From Saprolegnia diclina VS20 (taxonomy: Eukaryota; Oomycota; Saprolegniomycetes; Saprolegniales; Saprolegniaceae): 31,634 bases of DNA. The translations under genes were made by a program, and so were the position numbers. This document shows, in pieces, positions 19,768 to 28,104 of the stretch. Position 1 is the stretch's first letter; each line of letters starts with the position of its first letter. The stretch is from the NCBI RefSeq assembly GCF_000281045.1, contig NW_008246133.1, forward strand, positions 152,573-184,206, read 5' to 3'. The notes below the pieces were generated by a model. It had not been told where the DNA came from, made no database searches, and saw only the letters and a list, made by a program, of their open reading frames with translations.

Positions 19768-21214
19768 TCACGTGCACAGCGAAGTACAGAGCGCGGCCGT
19801 AAACTCGCTGTTGGTCGGCGCCGTCACGTTCCGGCCGCTCGGACACGTCACCCGCAGCGTGCCATTGTTGAACTTTTCGCCCAAGCACTGGCCGCTCGTC
19901 GTCGCATCGCAGTCCCACCTGCGTCGCATCTTATGAGCGCTGCTTCCTGTGTCAAATGACTACGTACCAAGGCGCTGGGACGCAGTCGAGGTACTTGCAC
20001 CACGGACACGCCGCCATCGCGTTTGTCTACAGCAGCAATATAGAAGTCTGTTGCCAAGGGCGCGACGTACGTTGCTGGCGAAGAGAGCAATGAAGAGGAT
20101 GGCAAAGAATGCAGTGAAGAGCATGCCGCCCCACCCGAGCAGCCGCTGTTTTCTCGTGCGGGTGCCCATGATGCGGTCTTGGCGGCTCAGCGGCAGGCTC
20201 AGCATCGCAAACCCGAGGCTGAGACCGCTCTAGAATATCAAGTTGATACTGCAAACCCATCAAATCCCTCAAAAACGTACGATAAAGCCCGAGAGATGCG
20301 CAAAGTTGTTGACAAACGGCAGCAGCCCAATGCCGAGGTTCACGAGCGCAACGACCACCAAGTTGGTCTATCGTCGGTGGTGAGATATGACAATTTGGAC
20401 ATGGCACTAGACCATGTGGCACACGCGGTTCGTGTACAGCTTCCAGTTGAGCATAAACTCGGCAAAGGTCGCGCCAAAGAGGCCAAAGATCGCGCCGGAC
20501 GCGCCGACGCCAACGACATCCGGGACGAAAAACTAGTGCAAAATGAGATCCGGAATGGCGACGTGCGAAGTCGACGTACGCCCGAGACAATGGCGCCGAT
20601 GATACCGGTCGCAAAGTAGATGGTCGCGATGCGTCGGCGATCAAAGGTCGACTCGAGCTCCATGCCCAGCTGGTAGAGCGCCGCCATGTTGAAGAGAAGA
20701 TGGACGACGCCCGCATGGAGGAACATGGCGGTGAAGAGGCGCCACCACGCGCCGTCCTTGATGAGATCCGTACGCTGGGCGCCCTGCACAACATGGCATG
20801 AGCCATGCTATTGTCGATGCAGCGAGGAGCATACCATGGACAAAAGCACTTGGGCGCTCGGGCCAATGAGCGGGTTGACCTTGAGGCTCTCGACGGTCCA
20901 GCCATTTTCCGCACTACGTGACCATAAGCGCAGTGATAGCGCGATGGAAGAGCGCACATTTCAACGATGAAGATGAGCGTATTGATGCCAATCATCGACC
21001 AGACAAACTTGAATTGGGGCAGGAGCTTGGGCTTGCCGGCGGGTGTTGTCGACGGCGTGGGCACGACGCCGTTGGTGGCATTCGCATTGGCCGGCGGGCC
21101 CGCATTGTACAGCGCGTCGTTCTGGATCAAGATGCGCTCCTCGCGCTCGTCCTGGTCGTTGCGCGGCGACCGGCCCGGGCTCGGGCGCGTCGGCTGCATC
21201 GGCGATGGGGCCAT
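19768..21214 (-). CDS. Rhomboid-family intramembrane serine protease
   Basis: Eight exons: 21214-20958, 20913-20835, 20783-20580, 20532-20413, 20367-20281, 20229-20071, 20026-19968 and 19918-19768, with introns of 44-51 nt. The product is 371 aa. A Pro-rich cytosolic N-terminus of about 65 residues precedes TM1 (MIGINTLIFIVEI). Rhomboid hallmarks follow: NPLIGPSAQVLLSMGAQR, WWRLFTAMFLHAGVVHLLFN (the HxxxN of TM2), GVGASGAIFGLFGA with nucleophile Ser192, and NNFAHLSGF with His244. The Ser/His dyad is complete, so an active enzyme cutting substrate TM helices is expected. After the last TM comes an unusual tail: CPWCKYLDC, then WWDCDATTSGQC, N-glycosylation sequons and two more Cys, possibly lumenal. 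I start at ATG 21214; an in-frame ATG exists further upstream. Confidence 0.9.
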
Positions 21215-22512
21215 CGTGGTTCTGTCAAGCGGCCGCCAAATATTCCGAGATCCAGCGACGTCATAATATTTTGCACCGTGCAAGTGCATACAAATATCGA
21301 GTATTTAAAAAAAATGGAATATATATACCACCTGCGACACGTTGGCCCGCTCTATTTGTGGCCACCTCGCCGGCGGACGCGGCCGAAGCGACGCTCGTCG
21401 AGGCCCGATGGCCGGCCGTGGGCCACCCCAGGACGGCGCTATCATGGGCGCGGCCTCGGTACGGACCACCCACGTGGGCGAGGACGCCATGCGCTCGCTC
21501 CTTTGGCGGCGGTTGACGGCGAGGCCCATTTGCCCATGCGATCAAAGCATGAATGCCATGGCGCGCGCCAAGCGCCGCACGTGGAGCTGCAGTCATAGCC
21601 AGGGCCTACGTTGACGACTAAATGTGCACGTATGCATGCGACGAGATATACACTCTGCATGGGTGCTGCGCGCCCTGCGGACTCAGGCGGCGGCTCGCAG
21701 CGGTCGTCATCTAGTTCGGACAGACCCGCTGCATGGGAGGATAGTATGATGAGATGCACGGCAGACAAGGACTGCAGGTCTATGCGGCGGTGTCAACACC
21801 TCTGCACGGTGCGTATGACTGCATATTGGATGGCCGGCGACGGTGGTGGCCACCTCTGTCCATCTCGGTTGATGATGCTGGCGTCGTTGGAAAGGCCAAG
21901 CGTGCATTCGTTGATGATGGCAGTACGAAGCTACCGCCAGCATGAGATTCACCCCAAAACAGAGAAGGAAGCTTGGGAGCTCGTCGTCTCAGGTGGCGAC
22001 GCCGTCGGCGTGTGGTCGGTGGCAGAGGACACGGCAGGCTTCCCCCACAGCACGTGGGCACTCAATGCCTATCAACTCCAGGTCCTCGAGATGTGTATCC
22101 TGTCTCGACGTGGCGGGTGGGACACCCTCTTCTGCCAGCTGCGAGGAATTCTGGAGCCCAGTCCTCGGCCTGTCAGTGCTTATCCTGTATCTGATCCATG
22201 CAGAGGATCTGCGATCATCCTGGCGCACCTCGCACCAGCCATTGGTCCTCTTCGCCTCTGCCATACCATCGTCCCATGCACGCTGTCGAGGACATCGCCG
22301 AGCTGCCGACGCGCGCTGGCGGCGTCGACGTCGACAAGCAAAGCGCGTTGCGTCGCAGGCCCAGCTGCATTCCACCATTGAGCTTTCTATCGCACCGCAC
22401 CTGCGATCCTGCAGTTCGTATGGACACGAGTGGCACGCAGAGTGGGACTTCCATCTCGCCCACTCGAGCTTCGATTACTTTTCCTTTTCCTGCGCATGCA
22501 GCAAGCACCACC
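21215..22512. other. Divergent intergenic region with a GC-rich block
   Basis: It lies between the rhomboid and the first plus-strand HAD-like gene. TATATATA at about 21317-21326 may belong to the rhomboid promoter. A GC-rich block at about 21360-21610 has open frames on both strands (minus 21305-21529 begins MGLAVNRRQRSERMASSP), but no family is recognisable. The frame of the HAD-like gene is open back to 22198 without resemblance to its paralogs. Confidence 0.3.
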
Positions 22513-23226
22513 ATGTCCTCGCCCACCTCGTCTTCCCGGTCGTCCCGGTCGTCGTCGTCCATGAGCGAGCCGAGCCGCCGCTACTCGTTCGCCGACCAAA
22601 CCCACTCGCGCAAGCTGATGACAGAGGCGCTCGTCTTCTCATGGAACCACTTCCTCTGCCCGTCCACCGCCATTGCGCACGACCTGCAGTTTGCCAGCTA
22701 CCACTCGAGCCGCCGCCTCGCGAGTCTGCACCGCGATTGCGCGCTTCTCGACCCAGCCATTGTCGCCACGCTTCTCGACGCGCGCCGCCTCGGCTACCTC
22801 TACGTCCTCGTCGAGTGCCCGCTCGACGACTTTCAAACGACGCTCGCGACCTTCTTTCCCAAGACGGCGGCGCTCATTCAGTGCGACGCAAGCCACATCC
22901 AGCTCGCGTGCGCGCTCAAGCCCGCGAGCCTCACGTTCACGTACGAGCATTTGCTCTACTCGATCTGCGCGAAATCGGCGCGGCTGCAGCAGTCGTCGAT
23001 CTCGCTCACGGTCTTTGGGCCCGAAGAGCTGCGCCACGCGTGCCTCACGATCGCCCGCGCGCTGTCGACCGTCGTGCCCAAGGCCATTCGCACCGCGGGC
23101 GGCACACCGAGCTTTGCCCAAGTGCACGACCGGCTCGGCATGGTGCGCCAGCACCTCGAGGGCATCGTCCGCCGGGACGCGCCGAGTCTGCGCCCGACCG
23201 CCCGCCCGCGCACCGTGTGCCTCTAA
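22513..23226 (+). CDS. HAD-like (catalytic Asp lost) family member 1
   Basis: A single exon of 237 aa from ATG 22513, which has a good ACCACC context. In-frame ATGs at 22420 and 22561 are alternatives. The Ser-rich N-terminus is variable. The conserved body begins with EALVFSWNHFLCPSTAI, then GYLYVLVECPLDDFQTTLATFF, YEHLLYSIC, LTVFGPEELRHAC, VVPKAIRT and a final helix (DRLGMVRQHLEGIVR). I read this as the HAD-like family of protists whose first motif is DWDDTLLPTSW: here the Asp positions are Ser and Asn/His. The third motif (SFGDSxxE) is FGPEELR, and the Lys of motif 2 or 3 survives in PKAIR. If the fold is right, it cannot be a normal Asp phosphatase. Role unknown. It heads a tandem of three. 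Confidence 0.72.
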   Translation: MSSPTSSSRSSRSSSSMSEPSRRYSFADQTHSRKLMTEALVFSWNHFLCPSTAIAHDLQFASYHSSRRLASLHRDCALLDPAIVATLLDARRLGYLYVLVECPLDDFQTTLATFFPKTAALIQCDASHIQLACALKPASLTFTYEHLLYSICAKSARLQQSSISLTVFGPEELRHACLTIARALSTVVPKAIRTAGGTPSFAQVHDRLGMVRQHLEGIVRRDAPSLRPTARPRTVCL

Positions 23227-24196
23227 GCGCCGTTTTCTTGTCGTCCGTGTCATTCGTGTCGTGCTGTACATTCTACTATTTAACGTTGGTCAATATGTCT
23301 ACTATTGCTGTGTTTCCACTGCGTTTTTGAAGGAGTACCGTTTCATGATATTTGGCGACAGACCCAAAGACAAGACGACAATTTCACGGAACGACCAACG
23401 ACGGCGCCAGCGACGATCGAAGCCATCAGTCCGTGTGCGCCAAATAAGTGAGCTTGGGTGATGGGGCGTCTCTGGCACCTCGTCTTTCCTTCATTGCAAC
23501 GACTACATACCAGAGCTCAGGGAGTTGCCCAAGATGTCCACAGGATTACATCCCACCAACGAGTCGAGCGACTAATGCACGCGATCATCGTTGTTTTAGT
23601 ACAGTGTACTAGAGAACGGGCAAGCGTTTGCAGGAGGCTTCAGCGGCCTCCGTGTCGCAGCGCAATACTTCGGCTCGATGTTCGATGCTCGAGCTGGACA
23701 CGACGCCACACCGTGGTCGTCTTGTTACAGTGGAAATTACAGTGGAATTTTCATATGCAATCGCAAGATCTGTGCCAACTTGCCTCGGCGGTCGTCGTCA
23801 CCAGTGGCTCGTAGTAGCGACGGTGGACTACACCGCCCAAAGGTGTTGCCCGTGACGTGCGGCGGAGGAGGAGCCTCATCCTTGCGTGCGCTGCCCGTCG
23901 CATGCGGGCATGCCACGCTGTTTTGAGGGAGTGGTCCTAGCCTGTACTCACGTCAAGGCCACAAGGCGGCAGAAGAAATGCGCAGGGTCGCTGTGGCACT
24001 GCACTCATTCGTCGTCTCGGTACTTCATACTAGACTACTCGGCGCATCGCTTCAGCAGAGGCATTTGCAGCAACGACAGTGGAGAGCACCCAACAAAGCC
24101 AGCGCGCTACTGCCCACCGCCCACTGCCTTGTGGCTTCCTACAGTACCTACTCCGTGACTGCCTCGCATGCCAGTCGCGAATTGCCATCGTCGTGT
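23227..24196. other. Spacer between HAD-like copies 1 and 2
   Basis: Almost 1 kb with short open frames only. The frame of copy 2 is open back to 23978, but the extra residues have no counterpart in the paralogs. No repeats linking the copies were seen, so the duplication is not recent. Confidence 0.35.
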
Positions 24197-24835
24197 ATGC
24201 AACGCACGTCCTCGTTGTACGCCGGGCCCGACGTCGTCGAAGCACTCGTGTTCTCGTGGTCGACATTTTGCAGCCCCATGAGCTGGCTAAGTACCACGAG
24301 TGAGCACCGGTTTCCGTTCATGAGCATCGCACGCAGTGCGTGCAAGGTGATGGACCGATGCGTCGCCGACGTCCTGACCCACGCGTCGCGCCTCGGCCAC
24401 GTCTTCTTGGCCGTCGAAGACACTCCGGACGCCTTTGCCTTGGAGCTCAATGCGCATTTCCCGCACACGTCGCGGCTTCTCGAGCGATATGCACCGGCCA
24501 TGGTCTTCAAGGCACCACAGGCGTCGACCGACGACATGTACGACGCGATGTTGCGCGAGATCGTCGCCCAAGCCCGCGCGGTGCGGACGCAGTGCACGGT
24601 CGCGCTGACCGTCTTTGGGCCCGACGCGCTGCGCGCGGCGTGTCATCGTGTCGCTAAGCGTCTCACGGCCGTCTTGCCCAAAGCCATCTACACGATGTCG
24701 ACCGCCACGTCCACCGCAAGCATGGAAGCCCGACTGCGGCAGGTCGACGTGCATCTGGATATGATTGTACGACACGCGACACCGCTTGACCTCTCGATCG
24801 CAACCCCGCTGCCACCTGTCTGCGTCGACCTGTAA
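24197..24835 (+). CDS. HAD-like (catalytic Asp lost) family member 2
   Basis: A single exon of 212 aa from ATG 24197 (MQRTSSLYAGPDVVEALVFSW), chosen because it matches the lengths of the paralogs; an upstream in-frame ATG at 23978 exists. It has the same order of motifs as copy 1: LVFSWSTFCSPMSWL, GHVFLAVEDTPDAFALELNA, a middle helix around MYDAMLREIVAQ, LTVFGPDALRAAC, VLPKAIYT and a C-terminal helix (LRQVDVHLDMIVRH). The nucleophile-Asp positions of HAD enzymes read Ser and Ser/Thr. It differs strongly from copies 1 and 3 outside the motifs, so the tandem is old. No signal peptide or TM, so it is presumably cytosolic. Function unknown. Confidence 0.72.
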   Translation: MQRTSSLYAGPDVVEALVFSWSTFCSPMSWLSTTSEHRFPFMSIARSACKVMDRCVADVLTHASRLGHVFLAVEDTPDAFALELNAHFPHTSRLLERYAPAMVFKAPQASTDDMYDAMLREIVAQARAVRTQCTVALTVFGPDALRAACHRVAKRLTAVLPKAIYTMSTATSTASMEARLRQVDVHLDMIVRHATPLDLSIATPLPPVCVDL

Positions 24836-25146
24836 CCTACCTAATGTTATTCTCCTTAGACCAAGCCCTCGTTCTGGGTAATGTCCACTGGACCATTTCC
24901 TCCTCTTCAGCGTCTATGCCCGACCCACATTGCACGTGGCGCGCTCCTGACCCGACATTGCTTTCGCGCGCAGGTCAATGTGGAGGATGAAGGTCGTGGA
25001 GCCGATATTCTGAGTGATTGTCACCGTCGTACAATACCAAAGTTAAATATTGACTTGGTGTTTGTATCCAAGATGGCGAAATGTTTTAAAACGACTGCAG
25101 ATCTTATTTCGAGCTCATTTTGAAATTGCACTTGTCCAGCTCAACC
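24836..25146. other. Spacer between HAD-like copies 2 and 3
   Basis: 311 bp. The second half is AT-rich and presumably holds the promoter of copy 3. No other feature was seen. Confidence 0.4.
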
Positions 25147-25806
25147 ATGTTGGCGTCGTCCTCAGTCTTTAGCGCGCAGCAGCGTCTGCCGCTCACGAGC
25201 TTTCCGCGCACGCCGATGCCGTTGACGTCGGTCCATATCGAGACCGCGCTGGTCTTCTCGTGGACCAGCTTTCTGTGCCCGACGGCGTGGATCCATGCCC
25301 AGGGGCTGCGCATGCCCCTTCCTCCCTCGCTCGCCCAAGCATTTGCCGAGCTTGACGCGGCCATCGCGGACGTGCTGCTTGAAGCTCAGGCCTACGGCAC
25401 GGTGTTTGTGCTCGCCGAAGACAGCAGTGCGTACATCGAAGACCTCTGCAGCAATTTCTTTCCTCGGTGCGCGACGCTCTTTGCGACCCCGGCCCTCCAG
25501 AGCCGCATTCAACTGCTCTGCGCCGCGACCGAAGCCAACACGCAGTGGTACAGCCAGATGCTCCACTCGATCTGCACGACGTCGCCCGCCCTCCGCGGTT
25601 CGAGCGTCGTCCTAACGTGCTTTGGCCCGGATGCGCTCCGCGCCGCGTGCATCGAGAACGCAAAGCACTTGTCCATTTTGCCAAAGACGATCCGAAGCAA
25701 CGTCGTGCAGCCGACGCCGGCGCAGGTGTTTGAGCAGCTCTGCCTTGTGCGCGCGCACCTCGTGGCCACCGTGACGCACCACTCGGCCATCGATGTGGTC
25801 GTGTAG
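25147..25806 (+). CDS. HAD-like (catalytic Asp lost) family member 3
   Basis: A single exon of 219 aa from ATG 25147 (CTCAACCATG); only a TTG lies in frame upstream. Motifs: TALVFSWTSFLCPTAWI, GTVFVLAEDSSAYIEDLCSN, WYSQMLHSIC, LTCFGPDALRAAC, ILPKTIRS and a C-terminal helix (FEQLCLVRAHLVATVTHH). It is closest in the middle region to the broken copy at 17.7-18.3 kb: its WYSQML aligns with that copy's WYVKVL, and the residue after Leu is where the broken copy has its stop. As in the others, the HAD motif-1 Asp positions are Ser and Thr/Ser. No membrane segment. Function unknown. Confidence 0.73.
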   Translation: MLASSSVFSAQQRLPLTSFPRTPMPLTSVHIETALVFSWTSFLCPTAWIHAQGLRMPLPPSLAQAFAELDAAIADVLLEAQAYGTVFVLAEDSSAYIEDLCSNFFPRCATLFATPALQSRIQLLCAATEANTQWYSQMLHSICTTSPALRGSSVVLTCFGPDALRAACIENAKHLSILPKTIRSNVVQPTPAQVFEQLCLVRAHLVATVTHHSAIDVVV

Positions 25807-25983
25807 CTTGAGAGAGCCCTCTATTTATGACTTCTTCATATTTGCATTGTTCTCCTCCCTGTAATAACCGCATGGCCAAGGGTGTTGGTATCGCAAGACA
25901 CGAGTGTCCTCCATGAAAACAATGTATTACGGGGCGATGACAACAAGCCAGAGTATACTACTAACTAGGTCGCTGGAGCACTC

Positions 25984-26038
25984 GATCAGATACAAAGGTT
26001 CTCTTCACGTAGATCAGAGAATGTAGATAAGTGATTTG
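25984..26038. repeat. 55-bp direct repeat, copy 1
   Basis: Nearly identical to 26102-26156 (two mismatches near the left end), offset by 118 bp. The core reads CAAAGGTTCTCTTCACGTAG. Weaker similarity continues to the right, suggesting a tandem unit of about 118 bp. Confidence 0.9.
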
Positions 26039-26101
26039 GTGTGATCATCATACCGAGTGCAAGAGCGTTGCGGCCACGACACGACGCAGCAGCGAGCTTT
26101 G

Positions 26102-26156
26102 GATCAGACTCAAAGGTTCTCTTCACGTAGATCAGAGAATGTAGATAAGTGATTTG
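26102..26156. repeat. 55-bp direct repeat, copy 2
   Basis: Second copy of the block at 25984-26038. It lies about 200 bp downstream of the eL29 stop in the orientation of that gene. Confidence 0.9.
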
Positions 26157-26354
26157 ATGGATCCTCATCTCCAAAGCCACGCTGCTCGTGTCGTCGCCGC
26201 CTACAGGATCGTTTGCCAGATACAAGTACAAGGTCAAGTCGACAAGGTAGGTCAAGCAAGAATATCGTTCCGAGTGTTAGACAACACACCATACCGTCGT
26301 CGACGCACGACTGTCAAGGCGCAGCGTCAAAGGCGTCAAAGGCGACAAGTAAAT

Positions 26355-26588
26355 TTACTCGTCCTTCTTGGCGGCGACGTGCTTCTTGTTGTACTTCTTG
26401 GCGAAACGCTGGTTGCGCAAGAACTTGGGGTCAAGCTATAAGAAATCGCATCAGCTTATTGGGCGCCAAGAAGAGGAGCCACGTACGCCCTTGGTCGAGT
26501 GGTAGCGGTGCTTGTGCGGCTTGCGGATACCGTTCTTGTGGGCCTTGACGGTCTGGTTGCGGGCCGTGTGGTTCTTCTGCTTGACCAT
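26355..26588 (-). CDS. RPL29: Ribosomal protein eL29
   Basis: Two exons: 26588-26487 and 26435-26355, with a 51-nt intron. The product is 60 aa, close to the 59 aa of yeast eL29. It begins [20 protein letters not shown], continues [14 protein letters not shown], then after the junction [18 protein letters not shown]. These are the family's signature blocks (KNHT.HNQ..K.H.NGI.KP and DPKFLRN.RFAKK). It is a small basic protein of the 60S subunit. The intron falls directly before LDPKFLRN. An AT-rich upstream region at about 26700-26790 probably holds the promoter. Confidence 0.96.
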
Positions 26589-26870
26589 GGTGTAGTTTTT
26601 AGCGAATAGCAAATGATGCAAAGTCAAAGTCGACTCGCGCAGACCATTGCGCGTTTGAGCCAACCAATTTTGCATTTCCTTTTTGACCAATCGCAATGCA
26701 CTGCTTTTATATTATGCTCGTTTTGCGCGCTCCTTTCTTTTGTATTACCTATGCGTTGTATATTAGTGTACATAATAGTGGATTAAAAGACAAGCGTCTT
26801 TTTTTACCACAGCATGGCCAGTGGTGCGGTCCGGTCATCCGGATACGCTAGGCCGTGGGCTTGTCAGCAG

Positions 26871-27148
26871 CTACAAACACGCCATTATCAGTGTCGAGGG
26901 GCCCAGGCCTACGGCTGCCGAGGCAGCGACAGTCCAGAAAGGAGTCCACACGACGATACCATAGAGTGTGTACGCTATGTATGGAAGAAACGAAATGCAA
27001 GCGCGCCGGATGCCCCGACGCAAAGCGAGGCACCGTTGTAAAGTTGCGTGGATTTAGTCGACGCATTGATGGGCATGGCGATCTTCGCGCAAAGGCTCGG
27101 CTTCCATGGCGGGTGCTCCGTGGCGTTGCTGCGGGACGCTGTTGGCAT
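26871..27148 (-). CDS. Small (72 aa) single-TM protein, two exons
   Basis: Reconstructed from exons 27148-27034 and 26974-26871 around a 59-nt intron (GTGCCT..CATAG). The phases agree and the frame ends at TAG 26873-26871. The first exon gives MPTASRSNATEHPPWKPS followed by an AKIAMPIN segment. The second gives YTLYGIVVWTPFWTVAASAA and a hydrophobic end (STLIMACL). HPPWKPSLCAKIAMPINA plus one hydrophobic helix has the look of a small inner-mitochondrial-membrane subunit, but I do not recognise the family. An in-frame ATG at 27187 would add a hydrophobic N-terminus (MSILLLHTCVAAV), which could instead be an intron end (TTGCAG). The model rests only on frame and hydropathy. Confidence 0.5.
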
Positions 27149-27237
27149 GACTGCTGCAACGCATGTGTGGAGTAAAAGGATGCTCATATGCGCGTTGGTG
27201 TGTGTGTATTGCAAAATTATGTAATTCGAAATAAGTT

Positions 27238-28104
27238 CTATTTGGTCTTCTGCTTCTTTGCAGCCGGCTTCTTGGCGCCTTTGGTAACGGGCTTCTTGCC
27301 GCCCTTGGCCGCCGGTGCCTTCTTCTTCGTCTTTCTAGAAGACGCATCCTCGTCCGAGTCGAGCTCGACGTTCCAGTCGTCCGCATCGGCGGCTTCGTCG
27401 TCGTCCTTGTCCCAGTCCTTCATCTTGGCACCCATCATAAAGTCGTCCTGGACAACCGACCAGGTCGACGCCTCGGGCTTGGGTTCGTCCGTCGCCGGCT
27501 TCTTCGACGACTGCTTGAGCAAGCCAAGGAACGCATCCTTGTCCATGGACTTGATTTCTTTGGACTTGGTGTCGGCCGTGCCCGCCGTCGCATGCTGGTG
27601 CTTGGCAATCGCGTTGAAGAGCGCAACGACACCCTTGGTCGCGATCGTGCGAAGGGCCTTGTCCTGGGCCATTGTGGCCACGCTAGGGATGACCATGTCC
27701 TTCTCATCGCGGAGGCGCTTGGCCTTGGCGCTGATCTTGGATTCGGTGGTCTCCTTCTTGTCCTTGGAGATCTCGCGCATCTGCGCCGTGATACGCTTGG
27801 CGAGAATCGGCGCCTTCTCCGTGTCAATGTTCTGGCCAAGGACCTTGCTCATGGCGTCGGCAAAGCCCACCGCGCCTTCGTCTTCTTCGTCGTCATCAAT
27901 GTCGTTCTCTTCCATGTCGTCCGGCTCGTCCTCGCTCTCGTGGTCGGCGTCTACGTCGTTGTCGGCCGAGCCTTCATCCTCCGAGCCACTCTCGCCTTCG
28001 TCGGCCGAGGCGTCGCTGGCTGGCGCCGCTTCCGTCTTGGCCGGCGCGGCCAGCGTCACCTTGGCCGCAGCGGGCTTGTGCTTCGCCTTCATCGTCAACT
28101 TCAT
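27238..28104 (-). CDS. RRP15: RRP15-like ribosome biogenesis protein
   Basis: A single exon of 288 aa from ATG 28104 (MKLTMKAKHKP). A long acidic stretch at about 30-80 (ESGSEDEGSADND, DDMEENDIDDDEEDE) precedes the RRP15 domain: FADAMSKVLGQNIDTEKAPI, LAKRI, then VIPSVATMAQDKALRTIATK and GVVALFNAIAKHQ. These are the conserved blocks of Rrp15p, a nucleolar factor for 60S maturation and 27S rRNA processing. A second acidic region (KDWDKDDDEAADADD) and a Lys/Ala/Pro tail (KKAPAAKGGKKPVTKGAKK) are likely nucleolar targeting and rRNA-contact sequences. It lies in the same orientation as eL29, so two ribosome genes sit within 2 kb. Confidence 0.92.
   Translation of the reverse strand: MKLTMKAKHKPAAAKVTLAAPAKTEAAPASDASADEGESGSEDEGSADNDVDADHESEDEPDDMEENDIDDDEEDEGAVGFADAMSKVLGQNIDTEKAPILAKRITAQMREISKDKKETTESKISAKAKRLRDEKDMVIPSVATMAQDKALRTIATKGVVALFNAIAKHQHATAGTADTKSKEIKSMDKDAFLGLLKQSSKKPATDEPKPEASTWSVVQDDFMMGAKMKDWDKDDDEAADADDWNVELDSDEDASSRKTKKKAPAAKGGKKPVTKGAKKPAAKKQKTK

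Larger units (their letters stand above)
25807..26354. other. Intergenic with a duplicated block
   Basis: It lies between HAD-like copy 3 and eL29. It contains the 55-bp direct repeat listed separately and no convincing gene. Confidence 0.5.

Noticed and set aside
21942-23330. 462-codon plus-strand frame
   Set aside because: Its Arg/Pro-rich sequence overlaps HAD-like copy 1 in another frame and lacks the family motifs. It is a shadow of the GC-rich gene.
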